Positions 23,965 through 33,563 are shown, counted from the first letter of the stretch. The stretch is DNA of 64,000 nt from Prevotella sp. (GCA_024682415.1 JAIKZG010000013.1:1-64000), one strand, 5' to 3'. Program-made: numbers and translations. The notes: generated by a model not told the origin, from the sequence alone.

Positions 23965-25959
23965 TTAATTAATAATAGCGATTTTGCTCACCACTCCTTT
24001 GCTGCCATCTTTCTTTGCCGTAAGCACCATGTAGACACCGCTTGCCACCTTGCGTCCTTTCAGGTCGTGTCCGTCCCATGTGTAAGTGCCTCCGTTGCTT
24101 CGTCCTTGGTTTACGAGCGTGCCGTTTGATGTTACTATTTTTACATCAGCATCAAACGAAAGTCCTACTATGGTGATAAGTCCTGTATAGTCTGGCTTCA
24201 CAGGGTTAGGATAGGCATACACATCGTCCTTGCTCATATCCACAGCAGGCGTTGTTGCATCGCCCTCATATGAGCACAGTCCATTGTCTGTGCCGAAATA
24301 TACAGTACCTGTCTTGTCGTTAATAGCGATACTCTCCACCCTGTTAGATAGCAGAGGACTGTTTTCTTTTGTGAAATGTTCTATCTGGGTAATGTTGTCT
24401 GCTCCAATAAGGTAGACACCGCTGCTGTTTGTGCCGAACCATTTCCTGTCAGCTCCGTCTATGGCTATGCAGGTAATGTCTACTCCCGACAGCAGGTAGT
24501 CGGCATAGTCGGTTCCGTCGTTGCGTGGCACTTTCACCTGTGTGAATGTTTCCCCTCCATGGCTTATCTCCGAGGCAGTAAGCTCCAGAGGGCCAACATC
24601 AGTACCTACCCATATATTCTTGTGCCTGTCTTCCGCGACGCATCTTACGAAAGTGAAATTTACTTTCGTCGCGTCTTCATTCACAAATTCAGAATACATT
24701 TTCGCTACGTTTGTTTCGGGTTGATAACAATAGAGAGCGGAATTAGACCATGAGTTGTTTACAAACCATAGCAATTTTCTGCTGTCGAATATGGGCGATT
24801 GCAATGCCGCAGCTCCACGGTTGTCGGAATCGAGGAAAGTGGGATTTGAAATCTTTTCCCAGCTTCTGTTGTTAGTAAACTTAGCTAAAGGAGAGTTGAG
24901 CGCTCGTGAGTTGAGCGTCCATAAGTTGCCTTCATCATCAAACGTAATGCCTTCTACAAGCACATAGTCGTTGTTCGTGTCCAATGCTGATTGCAGAGGA
25001 CTATTGTGCAAATTGTAATGCTCCGTGAATTTTCCGTTTCTAAATTCATAAAGCCCAGTTCGTCCAGAAGCAAACACCTGGCTTGTATCCTTAGGATTGA
25101 CATCTACAGAAAGTAAATCGATAAAAGCATGATTTGTAATATTCCCTATATCGTCTTGGTAAATATTCCATTTATCCTTTTCCAACACTTGCACACAGGC
25201 TGCTCTTCCTAAATCTCCTGACGTGTTATATCCTCCGCCACAGGTGTAAAGTCTGTCGTTAGCGAATTTCATGAAGCCGAAATAGTTGTACTTAGGGCCA
25301 CCTTGATTGGCTTCCTTTGCCGTGGCGAGCAGAGCAGGGTCAAGAGAATGGTTATAAGGAGTGAAGTCGGCTGTGCGCTGCCAGTTGCTTTTGTCAAGTA
25401 AGTTGGATTTCAAAGACGCAGAATAACAGCCGTCGGAAGCCTCAGCATAGATGCGTGAACCGTCGGCATGAGTCCATACCACGTTGATACCAAGATTGTA
25501 AGTCTCGCTTATCTCCGCGTCTTCCACATTCAGTTTCAATACTCCAAATTTAGTGCTCAGATATGTGTATTTTCCATTATTCGTAAGACTGTTGATAGTC
25601 TTATCGGCAGTGAGGGCAGCGTTGTAATAATCAGCCACATTTACCACATTGCCGTTCTCATCTATTAAGTCGATGTTGTAATCACGATACGTCACCACCA
25701 GTTTTCGCGCTGCCTTGTTCCATGAAATGTGGGTGATGTCGCAGTCACTCAGCTGACTGACTTTGTCGAAAGTCTGTATGCTCTTGTCATTGGTGTTATA
25801 GCTGAACAATCCCCCAGAAGCCAACACATAAAGGGTGTTGCCTGCCTTTTCTATCTCTGTTATGTCGCTGTAGGCAGGATATGCTTTCCACGAGCCAATA
25901 CGCTGTGCGTAAGTCATGACGCACAACAATGATAAAAGGAATATAAACAGTCGGCGCAT
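23965..25959 (-). CDS. porZ: PorZ-like beta-propeller protein of the type IX secretion system
   Basis: The 664-aa protein opens with a signal peptide (MRRLFIFLLSLLCVMTYAQR). The N-terminal region (IGSWKAYPAYSDITEIEKAG) and the propeller repeats match the PorZ N-terminal propeller (LYVLASGGLFSYN, KWFGTNSSGVYLIG, TVYFGTDNGLCSYEG). The C-terminal 80 residues (YPNPVKPDYTGLITIVGLSF to KGVVSKIAIIN) form an Ig-like type IX sorting domain. PorZ belongs to the attachment complex on the cell surface that anchors cargo proteins to lipopolysaccharide. No other por genes are in the window. Some other two-component-type propeller proteins share parts of this architecture. Confidence 0.75.
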   Translation of the reverse strand: MRRLFIFLLSLLCVMTYAQRIGSWKAYPAYSDITEIEKAGNTLYVLASGGLFSYNTNDKSIQTFDKVSQLSDCDITHISWNKAARKLVVTYRDYNIDLIDENGNVVNVADYYNAALTADKTINSLTNNGKYTYLSTKFGVLKLNVEDAEISETYNLGINVVWTHADGSRIYAEASDGCYSASLKSNLLDKSNWQRTADFTPYNHSLDPALLATAKEANQGGPKYNYFGFMKFANDRLYTCGGGYNTSGDLGRAACVQVLEKDKWNIYQDDIGNITNHAFIDLLSVDVNPKDTSQVFASGRTGLYEFRNGKFTEHYNLHNSPLQSALDTNNDYVLVEGITFDDEGNLWTLNSRALNSPLAKFTNNRSWEKISNPTFLDSDNRGAAALQSPIFDSRKLLWFVNNSWSNSALYCYQPETNVAKMYSEFVNEDATKVNFTFVRCVAEDRHKNIWVGTDVGPLELTASEISHGGETFTQVKVPRNDGTDYADYLLSGVDITCIAIDGADRKWFGTNSSGVYLIGADNITQIEHFTKENSPLLSNRVESIAINDKTGTVYFGTDNGLCSYEGDATTPAVDMSKDDVYAYPNPVKPDYTGLITIVGLSFDADVKIVTSNGTLVNQGRSNGGTYTWDGHDLKGRKVASGVYMVLTAKKDGSKGVVSKIAIIN

Positions 25960-26044
25960 AATTTATTAATTATTTTAAGGGAATGAACAGTTAGCGTAAG
26001 TAAAAGGAGAAAGGGTGTCTCCCTGCAATATGTATAATCGCTTG

Positions 26045-26632
26045 CTATTTGCCTTCTTTCAGATAGTCGGCAAGCTTCTTTACGGCTCTCGCTCTGTGAG
26101 AGATACCGTTCTTGATGTCAAGTCCAAGCTGCGCGAAGCTCTCATCGTATCCGTCGGGCACGAATATAGGGTCATAGCCGAAACCTTCCGTGCCGTGCTT
26201 CTCGGTGGCGATATGTCCTTCCACCTTGCCCTCAAACTCCTTGATGGTGTTGCCCTCGTCCATGATGAGAGCGATGACGGTGCGGAACTGTGCCTTGCGG
26301 TTCTCATTGTCGCCAAGCTTCTTCAGCAGCTTCTGCATGTTGGCTTCGCTGTCGTGGTCGGTGCCTTCAGCGTAGCGCGCGGAATGAACGCCTGGCTCAC
26401 CTCCGAGAGCGTCTACCTCAAGCCCAGTATCATCAGCAAACACATTAAGATGATAATGTTCCCAGATGTATCGAGCCTTCTGCATGGCGTTTTCCTCCAA
26501 TGTCGCCCCTGTTTCAGGAATATCGACATCGCAGCCAATTTCTTTCAGAGATACTATCTCAAACTGGTCGCCCAATATGCTTCGTATCTCGCTCAGCTTA
26601 TTTTTATTGTTTGTAGCGAAAACTATCTTCAT
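26045..26632 (-). CDS. rdgB: Non-canonical purine NTP pyrophosphatase (ITPase/HAM1 family)
   Basis: This 195-aa protein has the substrate-binding start [16 protein letters not shown] and [20 protein letters not shown], with SARYAEG next to it. It also has [15 protein letters not shown] and [14 protein letters not shown]. All family motifs are present. It hydrolyses ITP, dITP and XTP to monophosphates and so keeps deaminated purines out of nucleic acids. It starts at the base where the YitT gene ends, so the two are translationally linked. Confidence 0.95.
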   Translation of the reverse strand: MKIVFATNNKNKLSEIRSILGDQFEIVSLKEIGCDVDIPETGATLEENAMQKARYIWEHYHLNVFADDTGLEVDALGGEPGVHSARYAEGTDHDSEANMQKLLKKLGDNENRKAQFRTVIALIMDEGNTIKEFEGKVEGHIATEKHGTEGFGYDPIFVPDGYDESFAQLGLDIKNGISHRARAVKKLADYLKEGK

Positions 26633-27600
26633 TATAACTCTTTGTTAATGTCGTGTTTGTTTCTTCGCAGCAGTCGGTCGAGCAAAGGCTTCTTTTCCTC
26701 CGTGCTCACCTTCATCTCGTCGAATCCCTCACCATATACACCTATTACGGAACTCTGGCTTACGAATGCGTTAGGATCAATCATTTTTATGAGGCGGAAC
26801 ATAGTCTGGCTCTCATATTTCTTAGCCAATATACACAACACTTTCACTTCGTTGCCGGTATACCAGCCATGACCGTCGAGGATTGTCACTCCATGTTCCA
26901 TCTGCGTGCCTATAGCGTCGGCTATCTCCTGATATTTGCGTGAGAATATCATAAACTGCACAGACTCGCGTCGGGCGTTCATGATGTAGTCGAGCATGAA
27001 ATTCTCTACCACCATCGTACACAGACCGAACACTATCTTGCGCCAATCGCCAAACACAGGATAAGAGCTGCCTATGATAAGCAAGTCTACCACAATCAAT
27101 ACTCGCCCGAGGGAGATGTTGCGATACTTGTTTACTATTGCCGCGATGATATCCGTTCCGCCCGTAGAGCCGTTGTGCAGGAAGACTATCGCAAGCGATG
27201 TGCCCGTCATTGAGCAGCCTATCACCAGCGACATGAAGTCCTGCCCCGGTCCGAGCACTTGATGCATCGTTCCGTCGGGATTAATCATTATCTCTTGTGC
27301 CGCCCAAAGGAATACAGACAGCGCGAGAATGGCATAGACCGTCTTTATCATGAATTTCAGTCCGAGTATTCTCAGCGCCGCGAGAAGCAGCATTCCGTTG
27401 ATGATGAAATAAGAATAAGAGATTGGTATTTTCGATGCGTAATAAATGATGGCGGCAATACCTGTCACACCACCTGTTACAATCTGATATGGAAGCAGGA
27501 ATACTGTCCAACCGAATGTGTAAAGCAAAAGTCCGAGAGTGATGAAGAAATAATCCTTCACCTCTCTCCAGACTGTTTCAGTTTGATTAGTTTGGGGCAT
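26632..27600 (-). CDS. YitT-family membrane protein (DUF161 and DUF2179)
   Basis: The 322-aa protein has five to six membrane segments in the first 200 residues ([40 protein letters not shown]). A soluble C-terminal DUF2179 domain ([20 protein letters not shown]) follows, ending with a basic tail. This is the normal YitT layout. The function is uncertain. It lies between leuS and the pyrophosphatase gene on the same strand, 16 bp after leuS, suggesting one transcript from the leuS promoter. Confidence 0.9.
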   Translation of the reverse strand: MPQTNQTETVWREVKDYFFITLGLLLYTFGWTVFLLPYQIVTGGVTGIAAIIYYASKIPISYSYFIINGMLLLAALRILGLKFMIKTVYAILALSVFLWAAQEIMINPDGTMHQVLGPGQDFMSLVIGCSMTGTSLAIVFLHNGSTGGTDIIAAIVNKYRNISLGRVLIVVDLLIIGSSYPVFGDWRKIVFGLCTMVVENFMLDYIMNARRESVQFMIFSRKYQEIADAIGTQMEHGVTILDGHGWYTGNEVKVLCILAKKYESQTMFRLIKMIDPNAFVSQSSVIGVYGEGFDEMKVSTEEKKPLLDRLLRRNKHDINKEL

Positions 27601-27616
27601 ATAATATGACCTAAAT

Positions 27617-30487
27617 TTATTTAATCACGATATTAACGATCTTCTTTGGCACAACAATCACCTTCACTATCTGCTTGCCATCAAGATATTTAGCGCTACG
27701 CTCATCCTCGATAGCAAGTTTCTGTATCGTAGCAGAGTCAGCGTCGGCAGCGAATGTCTTCTGATAACGAGCCTTACCATTGAATGAAATGGTAAGTGTA
27801 GCCTCATTCTCCACCAAGTATTTCTCGTCCCACTTTGGCCAAGCAGCGTCGCATACTGTGCCTGCATTGCCAAGCGCGTGCCACAGTTCTTCGGCGATGT
27901 GTGGAGCGAAAGGAGCGATAAGCACTACTACGTTCTGCAACATCTCCTTGTTGTGGCATTTAGTCTTTGCCAACTCACCTACGCATATCATGAATGCAGA
28001 GATTGCAGTGTTGTAAGAGAAGTGCTCTACATCCTGAGTTACTTTCTTTATCAACTTATGCACGCTCTTCAGTTGTTCCTTTGTAGCTTCCTCATCGTTA
28101 GGGAGAAATTCATCGGTGCGATTATCATAGAACAATGCCCAAAGCTTCTTCAGGAAGCGGAAGCAACCATCAATACCATTGGTATCCCATGGCTTACTCT
28201 GCTCTACAGGGCCGAGGAACATTTCATAAAGACGCAACGTGTCGGCACCATATTTCTCTACAATATAGTCAGGGTTTACCACATTGTACATCGACTTAGA
28301 CATCTTCTCGATAGCCCATCCGCACACATATTTGCCATCTTCAAGCTGGAACTCAGCGTTCTTGTATTCAGGACTCCATGCCTTGAATTTCTCAGTGTCA
28401 AGAATATCGTTGCTTACGATGTTCACATCCACGTGGATAGGTGTCACTTCGTCGTCGTTCTTCAAGTTGTAGCTTACGAATACAGGCTTATCCTTAGGAC
28501 TGTTCTTCAGACGATAAACGAAGTTAGAGCGGCCCTGAATCATTCCCTGGTTAATCAACTTCTGGAATGGCTCTTCCTCGCAAGAATATCCGTAGTCGAA
28601 CAGGAACTTATTCCAGAAACGGCTATAGATAAGGTGACCTGTGGCATGCTCCGTACCGCCTACATACAAGTCTACGTGTCGCCAATATTCATCTACGTCT
28701 TTAGCTACGAGAGCCTCATCGTTGTGAGCGTCCATATAGCGAAGATAGTAAGCAGAGCTTCCAGCGAAGCCTGGCATTGTGTTAAGCTCCAATGGGAAGA
28801 TAGTCTTATTGTCGATAAGGCTCTTGTCTACTACCTTGTTATTCTCTGTATCCCAAGCCCAAACCTTGGCTCTGCCCAATGGTGGCTCGCCAGTTTCCGT
28901 AGGCTTGTATTCTGAGATTTCAGGGAGCTGCAATGGAAGCGCGCTCTCCGGAATCATGTAAGGCATATCGCCCTTGTAGTATACAGGGAATGGCTCACCC
29001 CAATATCTCTGACGAGAGAAAATAGCGTCGCGCAGACGATAGTTTACCACTACCTTTCCGATACCTTTCTCTGCTACATATTCTTTAGTCTTAGCAATAG
29101 CTTCCTTCACCTGCAAACCATTCAGCGAGAAGTTAGCGTCCGTAGAATGACCTTCGCGTGGAGAGTTCATTACGATACCTTCCTTTGCATCGTAGCTCTC
29201 TTCGCTCACGTCGGCACCCTCAATCAATGGAATGATTGGCAAATCGTGCTTCTTTGCGAAAGCATAGTCGCGGCTGTCGTGAGCTGGCACACCCATAACG
29301 GCACCTGTTCCGTAGCCGGCAATAACATACTCTGCAACATAGATTGGCACTTCATCGCCTGTGAAAGGATTGATGCCATAGCTACCTGTGAATACACCTG
29401 TGAAGCTGTGAGTAGACTTGCGCTCCAGCTCGGTGCGCTTCTGTGTAGCTGCCACATATTCCTTCACCTCTGCCTCATGTTCCTTTGTGGTGAGCATGTC
29501 TACATAGTCGCTTTCTGGAGCGAGCACCATGAACGACACGCCAAACATTGTGTCGGCACGAGTGGTGAACACAGTCACCGTGTTGTCAGAATCCTTTATC
29601 TTGAACTGCACTTCTGCACCCTCAGAGCGTCCTATCCAGTTTCTCTGTGTTTCCTTTATAGAGTCTGTCCAGTCTACAGTATCAAGTCCGTCGAGCAAAC
29701 GCTGTGAATATGCGCTCACACGCAGACACCACTGACGCATCTTGCGCTGCACTACAGGATATCCGCCTCTCACGCTCAATCCGTCTACCACCTCGTCGTT
29801 GGCAAGCACAGTGCCCAGTCCGGCACACCAGTTTACCATTGTCTCGCCAAGGTAAGCAATGCGGTAGTTCATCAGCACTTTCTGCTGCTCTTCCTCGCTC
29901 ATTGCCTTCCATTGTTCGGCAGTGAAGCTAAGCTCCTCGCTCTGAGCGATGTTCATTGCCTTGCCCTTATCATTAAGTCCTGTTCCGAACTTCTCGAAAC
30001 GCTCAATAAGATGGCTTATAGGCTTTGCCTTCTGGCAGCCATAGCAATAAAACGAGTTGAACATTTTTTGGAAAGCCCATTGTGTCCATTTATAATAATG
30101 TGGGTCGCACGTCTTCACCTCTCTGTCCCAGTCGAAGCAGAAACCTATCTTGTCGAGCTGCTCGCGATAATGAGCGATATTGTCGTTGGTAGTCTTCTCC
30201 GGGTGCTGACCAGTCTTGATAGCATATTGTTCAGCCGGCAATCCATAAGCATCGTAGCCCATAGGATTGAGCACATTATATCCCTGCAAACGTTTGTATC
30301 TCGCGAAGATATCGCTTGCGATATAGCCCAGTGGATGACCAACGTGCAATCCTGCTCCCGATGGATAAGGGAACATATTTAGCACATAATATTTCTTCTT
30401 GTTTTTGTCTTCGGCAACCTTATAAGTACTCTCTTCTACCCATTTCTGTTGCCATTTCTTCTCAATCTCTTGAAAATTGTATTCCAT
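27617..30487 (-). CDS. leuS: Leucyl-tRNA synthetase
   Basis: The 956-aa protein has the class I signature [17 protein letters not shown] (HVGH form of HIGH) near residue 40. The editing domain shows [20 protein letters not shown], and the second class I motif appears as [17 protein letters not shown]. The C-terminal anticodon-binding and leucine-specific regions follow ([18 protein letters not shown]). The length is normal for Bacteroidetes. It charges tRNA-Leu with leucine in the cytoplasm and is expected to be essential. It heads a unit with the YitT and pyrophosphatase genes. Confidence 0.98.
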   Translation of the reverse strand: MEYNFQEIEKKWQQKWVEESTYKVAEDKNKKKYYVLNMFPYPSGAGLHVGHPLGYIASDIFARYKRLQGYNVLNPMGYDAYGLPAEQYAIKTGQHPEKTTNDNIAHYREQLDKIGFCFDWDREVKTCDPHYYKWTQWAFQKMFNSFYCYGCQKAKPISHLIERFEKFGTGLNDKGKAMNIAQSEELSFTAEQWKAMSEEEQQKVLMNYRIAYLGETMVNWCAGLGTVLANDEVVDGLSVRGGYPVVQRKMRQWCLRVSAYSQRLLDGLDTVDWTDSIKETQRNWIGRSEGAEVQFKIKDSDNTVTVFTTRADTMFGVSFMVLAPESDYVDMLTTKEHEAEVKEYVAATQKRTELERKSTHSFTGVFTGSYGINPFTGDEVPIYVAEYVIAGYGTGAVMGVPAHDSRDYAFAKKHDLPIIPLIEGADVSEESYDAKEGIVMNSPREGHSTDANFSLNGLQVKEAIAKTKEYVAEKGIGKVVVNYRLRDAIFSRQRYWGEPFPVYYKGDMPYMIPESALPLQLPEISEYKPTETGEPPLGRAKVWAWDTENNKVVDKSLIDNKTIFPLELNTMPGFAGSSAYYLRYMDAHNDEALVAKDVDEYWRHVDLYVGGTEHATGHLIYSRFWNKFLFDYGYSCEEEPFQKLINQGMIQGRSNFVYRLKNSPKDKPVFVSYNLKNDDEVTPIHVDVNIVSNDILDTEKFKAWSPEYKNAEFQLEDGKYVCGWAIEKMSKSMYNVVNPDYIVEKYGADTLRLYEMFLGPVEQSKPWDTNGIDGCFRFLKKLWALFYDNRTDEFLPNDEEATKEQLKSVHKLIKKVTQDVEHFSYNTAISAFMICVGELAKTKCHNKEMLQNVVVLIAPFAPHIAEELWHALGNAGTVCDAAWPKWDEKYLVENEATLTISFNGKARYQKTFAADADSATIQKLAIEDERSAKYLDGKQIVKVIVVPKKIVNIVIK

Positions 30488-30515
30488 TTGGATAAAATAA
30501 ACTATAGTTTAGGTG

Positions 30516-30523
30516 CAAAGTTA
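30516..30523 (-). promoter_or_regulatory. -7 element of leuS
   Basis: TAACTTTG on the minus strand fits TAnnTTTG, 29 bp upstream of the leuS ATG. Confidence 0.6.
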
Positions 30524-30700
30524 CTGCAAGTTGAGCAAAGCACAAAATGAATTTATTCATTTTTGCTTTCGAGACGCAGCGTAACTTCTTAAAAGTTACA
30601 GCAAACCGAGCGAAATACACGATTTGCTTGATAAGCAAATCTTCAGAGCTTGCTTATTTTTATTTCCGAGGTGCAGCCTAACTTCTTAAAAGTCACAGCA
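30517..30700. repeat. REP-like intergenic repeat, two units plus a partial
   Basis: Three related joints read AAGTTACTGCAAG (30518), AAAAGTTACAGCAAACCGAGC (30591) and AAAAGTCACAGCAAG (30688). Each of the last two is preceded by GCAGC-TAACTTCTT. Between them lie stem-loops, the clearest being GATTTGCTTGATAAGCAAATC at 30621-30641. The array lies between the divergent leuS and 30870 genes and contains the leuS -7 element. Confidence 0.5.
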
Positions 30701-30748
30701 AGATGATCATTTTTCTTTTTAAAAACGTCATTTTTCCCAAAATATCAC

Positions 30749-30756
30749 TATCTTTG
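30749..30756 (+). promoter_or_regulatory. -7 element of the gene at 30870
   Basis: TATCTTTG matches TAnnTTTG, 114 bp before the ATG. The long leader may hold further control elements; it contains CTACGGTGGTAAGAGG but no riboswitch that I recognise. Confidence 0.6.
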
Positions 30757-30869
30757 CATCGTAAACATCAAGAGCACTTCAATGTGCACCAACCGAGCTC
30801 CCTCGTTATGCTACGGTGGTAAGAGGATGTGAGTTTTTAATTTAAAACTAAAAATATAACGTTAAAATC

Positions 30870-31433
30870 ATGATTAAAAATTTTATTGATGAAAGCTATC
30901 TTGCTGAGCAACCGGCAGGACAGGTTAAGTTGTTGAGCGGAAAGATACTTTCTGCCAATGAGTGTGTAAACGCGAAACGCCGTATCGACTTGTTTTCGCA
31001 TGGCGTGTTATACGACGACTTCTTCGTCCGTAATGCTCATTTCTTCTATGAACATAGAGATGAGATACTTAGCGACAGCCGTATGTTTCTTTCGCCGGTC
31101 AAAGTCTACAACAACCTTATGGGCATGGGGCATGAACCGTTTCGCAATGTCGTGCTCGGTGCTTATATAGAATGGTGGCTTAATTGTCCGTCGGCTACAG
31201 TTTCCGATGCCGATGGCAACCGCTCGCTGCTGTTCTTTGTGGCAGGCTCATCTTTCAGTGGCAACAACGAGTGTCTTGCCGTAGATATTCGAGGCGCGGT
31301 TCATGCTGTTTCGGTTCGTCCTTTTATGCCTGTCTGGCGACCTCTTGCAAGCCTTAATGCCAGATACCAGCAATGCAGCAGTTATGAAGCATTCACCTTG
31401 CATGAAGTAGCAGAAAAACTCAGCAAACAGTAA
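30870..31433 (+). CDS. Unknown soluble protein, 187 aa
   Basis: The ATG is clear and preceded by an AT-rich leader with a good -7 element. The protein has no signal peptide or membrane segment. Notable stretches are KRRIDLFSHGVLYDDFFVRN, MFLSPVKVYNNLMGMGHEPF and SLLFFVAGSSFSGNNECLAV. The pattern looks like a Bacteroidetes-specific domain of unknown function; I cannot name it. It stands alone between leuS and a DUF3795 gene. Confidence 0.75.
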   Translation: MIKNFIDESYLAEQPAGQVKLLSGKILSANECVNAKRRIDLFSHGVLYDDFFVRNAHFFYEHRDEILSDSRMFLSPVKVYNNLMGMGHEPFRNVVLGAYIEWWLNCPSATVSDADGNRSLLFFVAGSSFSGNNECLAVDIRGAVHAVSVRPFMPVWRPLASLNARYQQCSSYEAFTLHEVAEKLSKQ

Positions 31434-31454
31434 GCTGTTTTCTTTCATTTTTCC

Positions 31455-31528
31455 GTTTGGGGTAATAAAGCGATGCGTATTCTGCCTTACCTTTGCAACC
31501 ATAGGAGGACGAAACGCATCCCCCAAAC
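31455..31528 (+). promoter_or_regulatory. Promoter and two-part inverted repeat upstream of the DUF3795 gene
   Basis: TACCTTTG at 31488-31495 fits TAnnTTTG. Around it, GTTTGGGG (31455-31462) pairs with CCCCAAAC (31521-31528), and GATGCGT (31472-31478) pairs with ACGCATC (31514-31520). The nested arms flank the promoter symmetrically, so they could be an operator or, in part, a leader hairpin. Confidence 0.5.
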
Positions 31529-31564
31529 TGGAATAAAACAATGTCATACAAGTCAAACTAAAAA

Positions 31565-31915
31565 ATGAAAGAATTAATAGCATATTGCGGACTCGACTGC
31601 GAGAAGTGCGAAGCCCGCATAGCCACGCTTAACAATGACGACGCCTTGCGCGAGAAGACAGCGAAAGCATGGAGCGAGATGAACAATGCCGACATCACGG
31701 CAGAGATGATAAACTGCATGGGGTGCCGTGCCAATGGCGTGAAGTTTGCCTATTGCCAGAGCATGTGCCCCATTCGCCAATGCGTTATGGAAAAAGGTTA
31801 TGAAACGTGTGGCAACTGCCCAGATATAGAAATATGCCTGAAAGTAAACATGGTAATCGGCAACAACGAGGAAGTGCGCAATAATCTACTTTCTCATTCT
31901 CACGAGTTCGATTGA
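31565..31915 (+). CDS. DUF3795 cysteine-rich protein
   Basis: This 116-aa protein begins MKELIAYCGLDCEKCEARIA, has INCMGCRANGVKFAYCQSMC in the middle, and then YETCGNCPDIEICLKVNMVI. The Cys spacing (YCGLDCxxC and later CxxC and CPI groups) is that of DUF3795, which probably binds a metal or an iron-sulfur cluster. Function unknown. Its 3' end overlaps the convergent pyridoxamine-oxidase-like gene by 30 bp. Confidence 0.85.
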   Translation: MKELIAYCGLDCEKCEARIATLNNDDALREKTAKAWSEMNNADITAEMINCMGCRANGVKFAYCQSMCPIRQCVMEKGYETCGNCPDIEICLKVNMVIGNNEEVRNNLLSHSHEFD

Positions 31916-32377
31916 CTCCTTGCCGGTGACGTGCTCAATAGTAATGTCAATTACATTGATATGCAGAATACTCTTATCAATCTCGTGAGCCACTGATTCT
32001 TCCGTCTCTTTGGGAGAATATTTTGCAGCGAGTATTCTCAGAATGTCTATCTTCTCGTTCATGTCCTCCACGAGCCTTGCCTTGCCGAAGGCTATTACGC
32101 TGCGGAAATATGTAGTAAACTCCTCGCTTACAATCTCATCCTTCTCCACCACGCAGAAAGAAACTTTCTCGTTGCGGTTAATAGCGTCTATTTTATGGCC
32201 CTTTACCGCCGAGTGCATATAGATGTGCCCATCGTGGTAAACATAGCTTATAGGCACGGCATAAGGGTAATCGTCATCGCCCGAGAGGGCTAAAACGCCA
32301 TTTGTAGCGTTACGAAGAATTCTGTAGCTTTCCTCATCTGAAAGCAATTGCTTTTTACGGCGCATATCTCTGAACAT
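31886..32377 (-). CDS. Pyridoxamine 5'-phosphate oxidase-like flavoprotein (Nim-related)
   Basis: The 163-aa protein starts MFRDMRRKKQLLSDEESYRI and has YPYAVPISYVYHDGHIYMHS followed by GHKIDAINRNEKVSFCVVEK. This is the split-barrel flavin-binding fold of the group that includes nitroimidazole reductases (Nim). Membership of that group does not by itself imply drug resistance, and I cannot assign a Nim subtype. It overlaps the convergent DUF3795 gene at the 3' end. Confidence 0.85.
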   Translation of the reverse strand: MFRDMRRKKQLLSDEESYRILRNATNGVLALSGDDDYPYAVPISYVYHDGHIYMHSAVKGHKIDAINRNEKVSFCVVEKDEIVSEEFTTYFRSVIAFGKARLVEDMNEKIDILRILAAKYSPKETEESVAHEIDKSILHINVIDITIEHVTGKESIELVRMRK

Positions 32378-32409
32378 AATCTCTTGATTTTATTTGTTAT
32401 AATCTAATG

Positions 32410-32417
32410 CAAAGATA
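32410..32417 (-). promoter_or_regulatory. -7 element of the Nim-related gene
   Basis: TATCTTTG on the minus strand fits TAnnTTTG, 33 bp upstream of the ATG at 32377. Confidence 0.6.
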
Positions 32418-32569
32418 ATGATTTTCTTCTTTTTTGCTTGCGGATTATCTTGGACTTTCAGTCGGCTTGAATGTTTATTCCTGATTTTTTTGCTTACTAA
32501 CCTTACAAAATACGTGATATTAAATATGGCGCACCAAGTGTTGGCAAATCATGGATATTGTGTAGTCTT

Positions 32570-32609
32570 TGTGCATAAATCTGTGCAAATACTGCACAAT
32601 GTTTGTGCA
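32570..32609 (+). promoter_or_regulatory. Four phased TGTGCA half-sites, candidate operator
   Basis: TGTGCA occurs at 32570, 32582 and 32604, and its complement TGCACA at 32593. The starts are 12, 11 and 11 bp apart, close to one helical turn. They lie just upstream of the -7 element at 32617, where a regulator could cover the -33 region. An operon-encoded antitoxin is the obvious candidate to bind here. Confidence 0.5.
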
Positions 32610-32616
32610 ATTTTAG

Positions 32617-32624
32617 TATTTTTG
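32617..32624 (+). promoter_or_regulatory. -7 element of the DUF3791-DUF3990 operon
   Basis: TATTTTTG fits TAnnTTTG and lies only 12 bp before the ATG at 32636, implying a very short leader. Confidence 0.6.
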
Positions 32625-32635
32625 CAAAAAATGAT

Positions 32636-32848
32636 ATGACATTCGATCAATTAGATTTCGCAACATTCTGTATTGGAAGTGTGGCAGACCGTTTAAACAT
32701 GGATCAGGCAGAAGTCTATGACAAGCTGAATGATTCAGGCATCCTTACGGGATATATCATTCCTGCTTATGATGTGCTTCATACTTTTAGCAGCCAGTAT
32801 ATCACAGATGATATTATTGATTATATGAAAAAGAAAGGAGTGGCATGA
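32636..32848 (+). CDS. DUF3791-like small protein, putative antitoxin
   Basis: The start at 32636 (MTFDQLDFATFCIGSVADRL) fits the promoter; an in-frame ATG at 32603 lies upstream of the -7 element. The 70-aa protein has the DUF3791 pattern, including GYIIPAYDVLHTFSSQYITD and an acidic C-terminal helix. It overlaps the next gene as ATGA. DUF3791 proteins usually accompany DUF3990 genes; an antitoxin role is plausible but unproven. Confidence 0.75.
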   Translation: MTFDQLDFATFCIGSVADRLNMDQAEVYDKLNDSGILTGYIIPAYDVLHTFSSQYITDDIIDYMKKKGVA

Positions 32849-33315
32849 GGGTTTATCACACATCTAATGTAATAGTTTCAAAGCCAGATACGCAGCATTC
32901 ACGTAAGGCTTTGGATTTTGGTGTAGGCTTTTATCTTACTCCTATAAAAGAGCAAGCTATAAAGTATGGACAGCGTTTTGTTATGCGAGGGGAGCAAGCC
33001 ATTCTAAATACTTATGAGCTGAGTGATGAATGGAAGAAATATCGCGTGAAGACTTTTGATAGTTACGATGAAGAGTGGCTCGATTTCGTAATGGCTAATC
33101 GTGAAGGCAAAGGTGTTGAAACTTATGATGCCATTGAAGGTGGTATAGCCGATGACAAGGTTTTTAGGACTATTGATTTGTTCTTTTCGGGTGATATAGA
33201 TAAGAAAGAGGCATTAAGACGTTTGTCTTTTGAATATCCAAATTTTCAGATTTGTTTGTTAAAGCAAGAAATAATAGATAAGTGTCTCACATATATAAGT
33301 TCTGAGGAGATATAA
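32845..33315 (+). CDS. DUF3990 protein, putative ADP-ribosyltransferase toxin
   Basis: This 156-aa protein begins MRVYHTSNVIVSKPD and has SRKALDFGVGFYLTPIKEQA. The YH...DFGxGFYxT pattern is the NAD-binding core of DUF3990, which belongs to the ADP-ribosyltransferase superfamily. The C-terminal part (RRLSFEYPNFQICLLKQEII) is also typical. The gene overlaps the upstream DUF3791-like gene by 4 bp and is followed after 2 bp by another small partner. Three tightly coupled genes with the enzyme in the middle suggest a toxin-antitoxin module; the target is unknown. Confidence 0.8.
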   Translation: MRVYHTSNVIVSKPDTQHSRKALDFGVGFYLTPIKEQAIKYGQRFVMRGEQAILNTYELSDEWKKYRVKTFDSYDEEWLDFVMANREGKGVETYDAIEGGIADDKVFRTIDLFFSGDIDKKEALRRLSFEYPNFQICLLKQEIIDKCLTYISSEEI

Positions 33316-33317
33316 TT

Positions 33318-33545
33318 ATGGATGGTAAGCAGATAGTATTGCAGATGAAATATGCCAGAATAATATCTGGCATATCAAAGCGACAACATATATCCTTAGA
33401 GGAAGCGATGAGCCGTTTTTATCATTCCATTACGTTTAAGATGATAAATACCGGCGTTGCCGACCTCCATTGTCGTAGCGACCTCTATCTTATTGATGAG
33501 TTTTGCATTGAATGGGACAAAGAACATAAAAACATGGTGGGCTGA
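33318..33545 (+). CDS. Second DUF3791-like partner protein, 75 aa
   Basis: ATG at 33318 follows the DUF3990 stop by 2 bp. The protein is a helical domain (QMKYARIISGISKRQHISLE, then EAMSRFYHSITFKMINTGVA) with a conserved-looking LHCRSDLYLIDEF and a short charged tail. It resembles small proteins encoded with DUF3990 and annotated as DUF3791. It differs clearly from the protein at 32636, so the operon has one partner on each side of the enzyme. Confidence 0.7.
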   Translation: MDGKQIVLQMKYARIISGISKRQHISLEEAMSRFYHSITFKMINTGVADLHCRSDLYLIDEFCIEWDKEHKNMVG

Positions 33546-33563
33546 AATGAATTCGGCTCACCT

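Noticed and set aside
26015..26872. 285-aa + strand frame across the ITPase and YitT genes
   Set aside because: It spans two well-supported minus-strand genes and has no recognisable domain.
27878..28915. 345-aa frame antisense to leuS
   Set aside because: It lies entirely inside leuS and looks like the codon-bias shadow of a highly conserved gene.
30757..30869. Riboswitch in the leader of the gene at 30870
   Set aside because: The leader is long enough, but I see no known aptamer core or terminator-antiterminator pair.
31886..32377. Nitroimidazole-resistance gene
   Set aside because: The protein is Nim-related by fold and sequence style, but the family is broad and resistance cannot be inferred.
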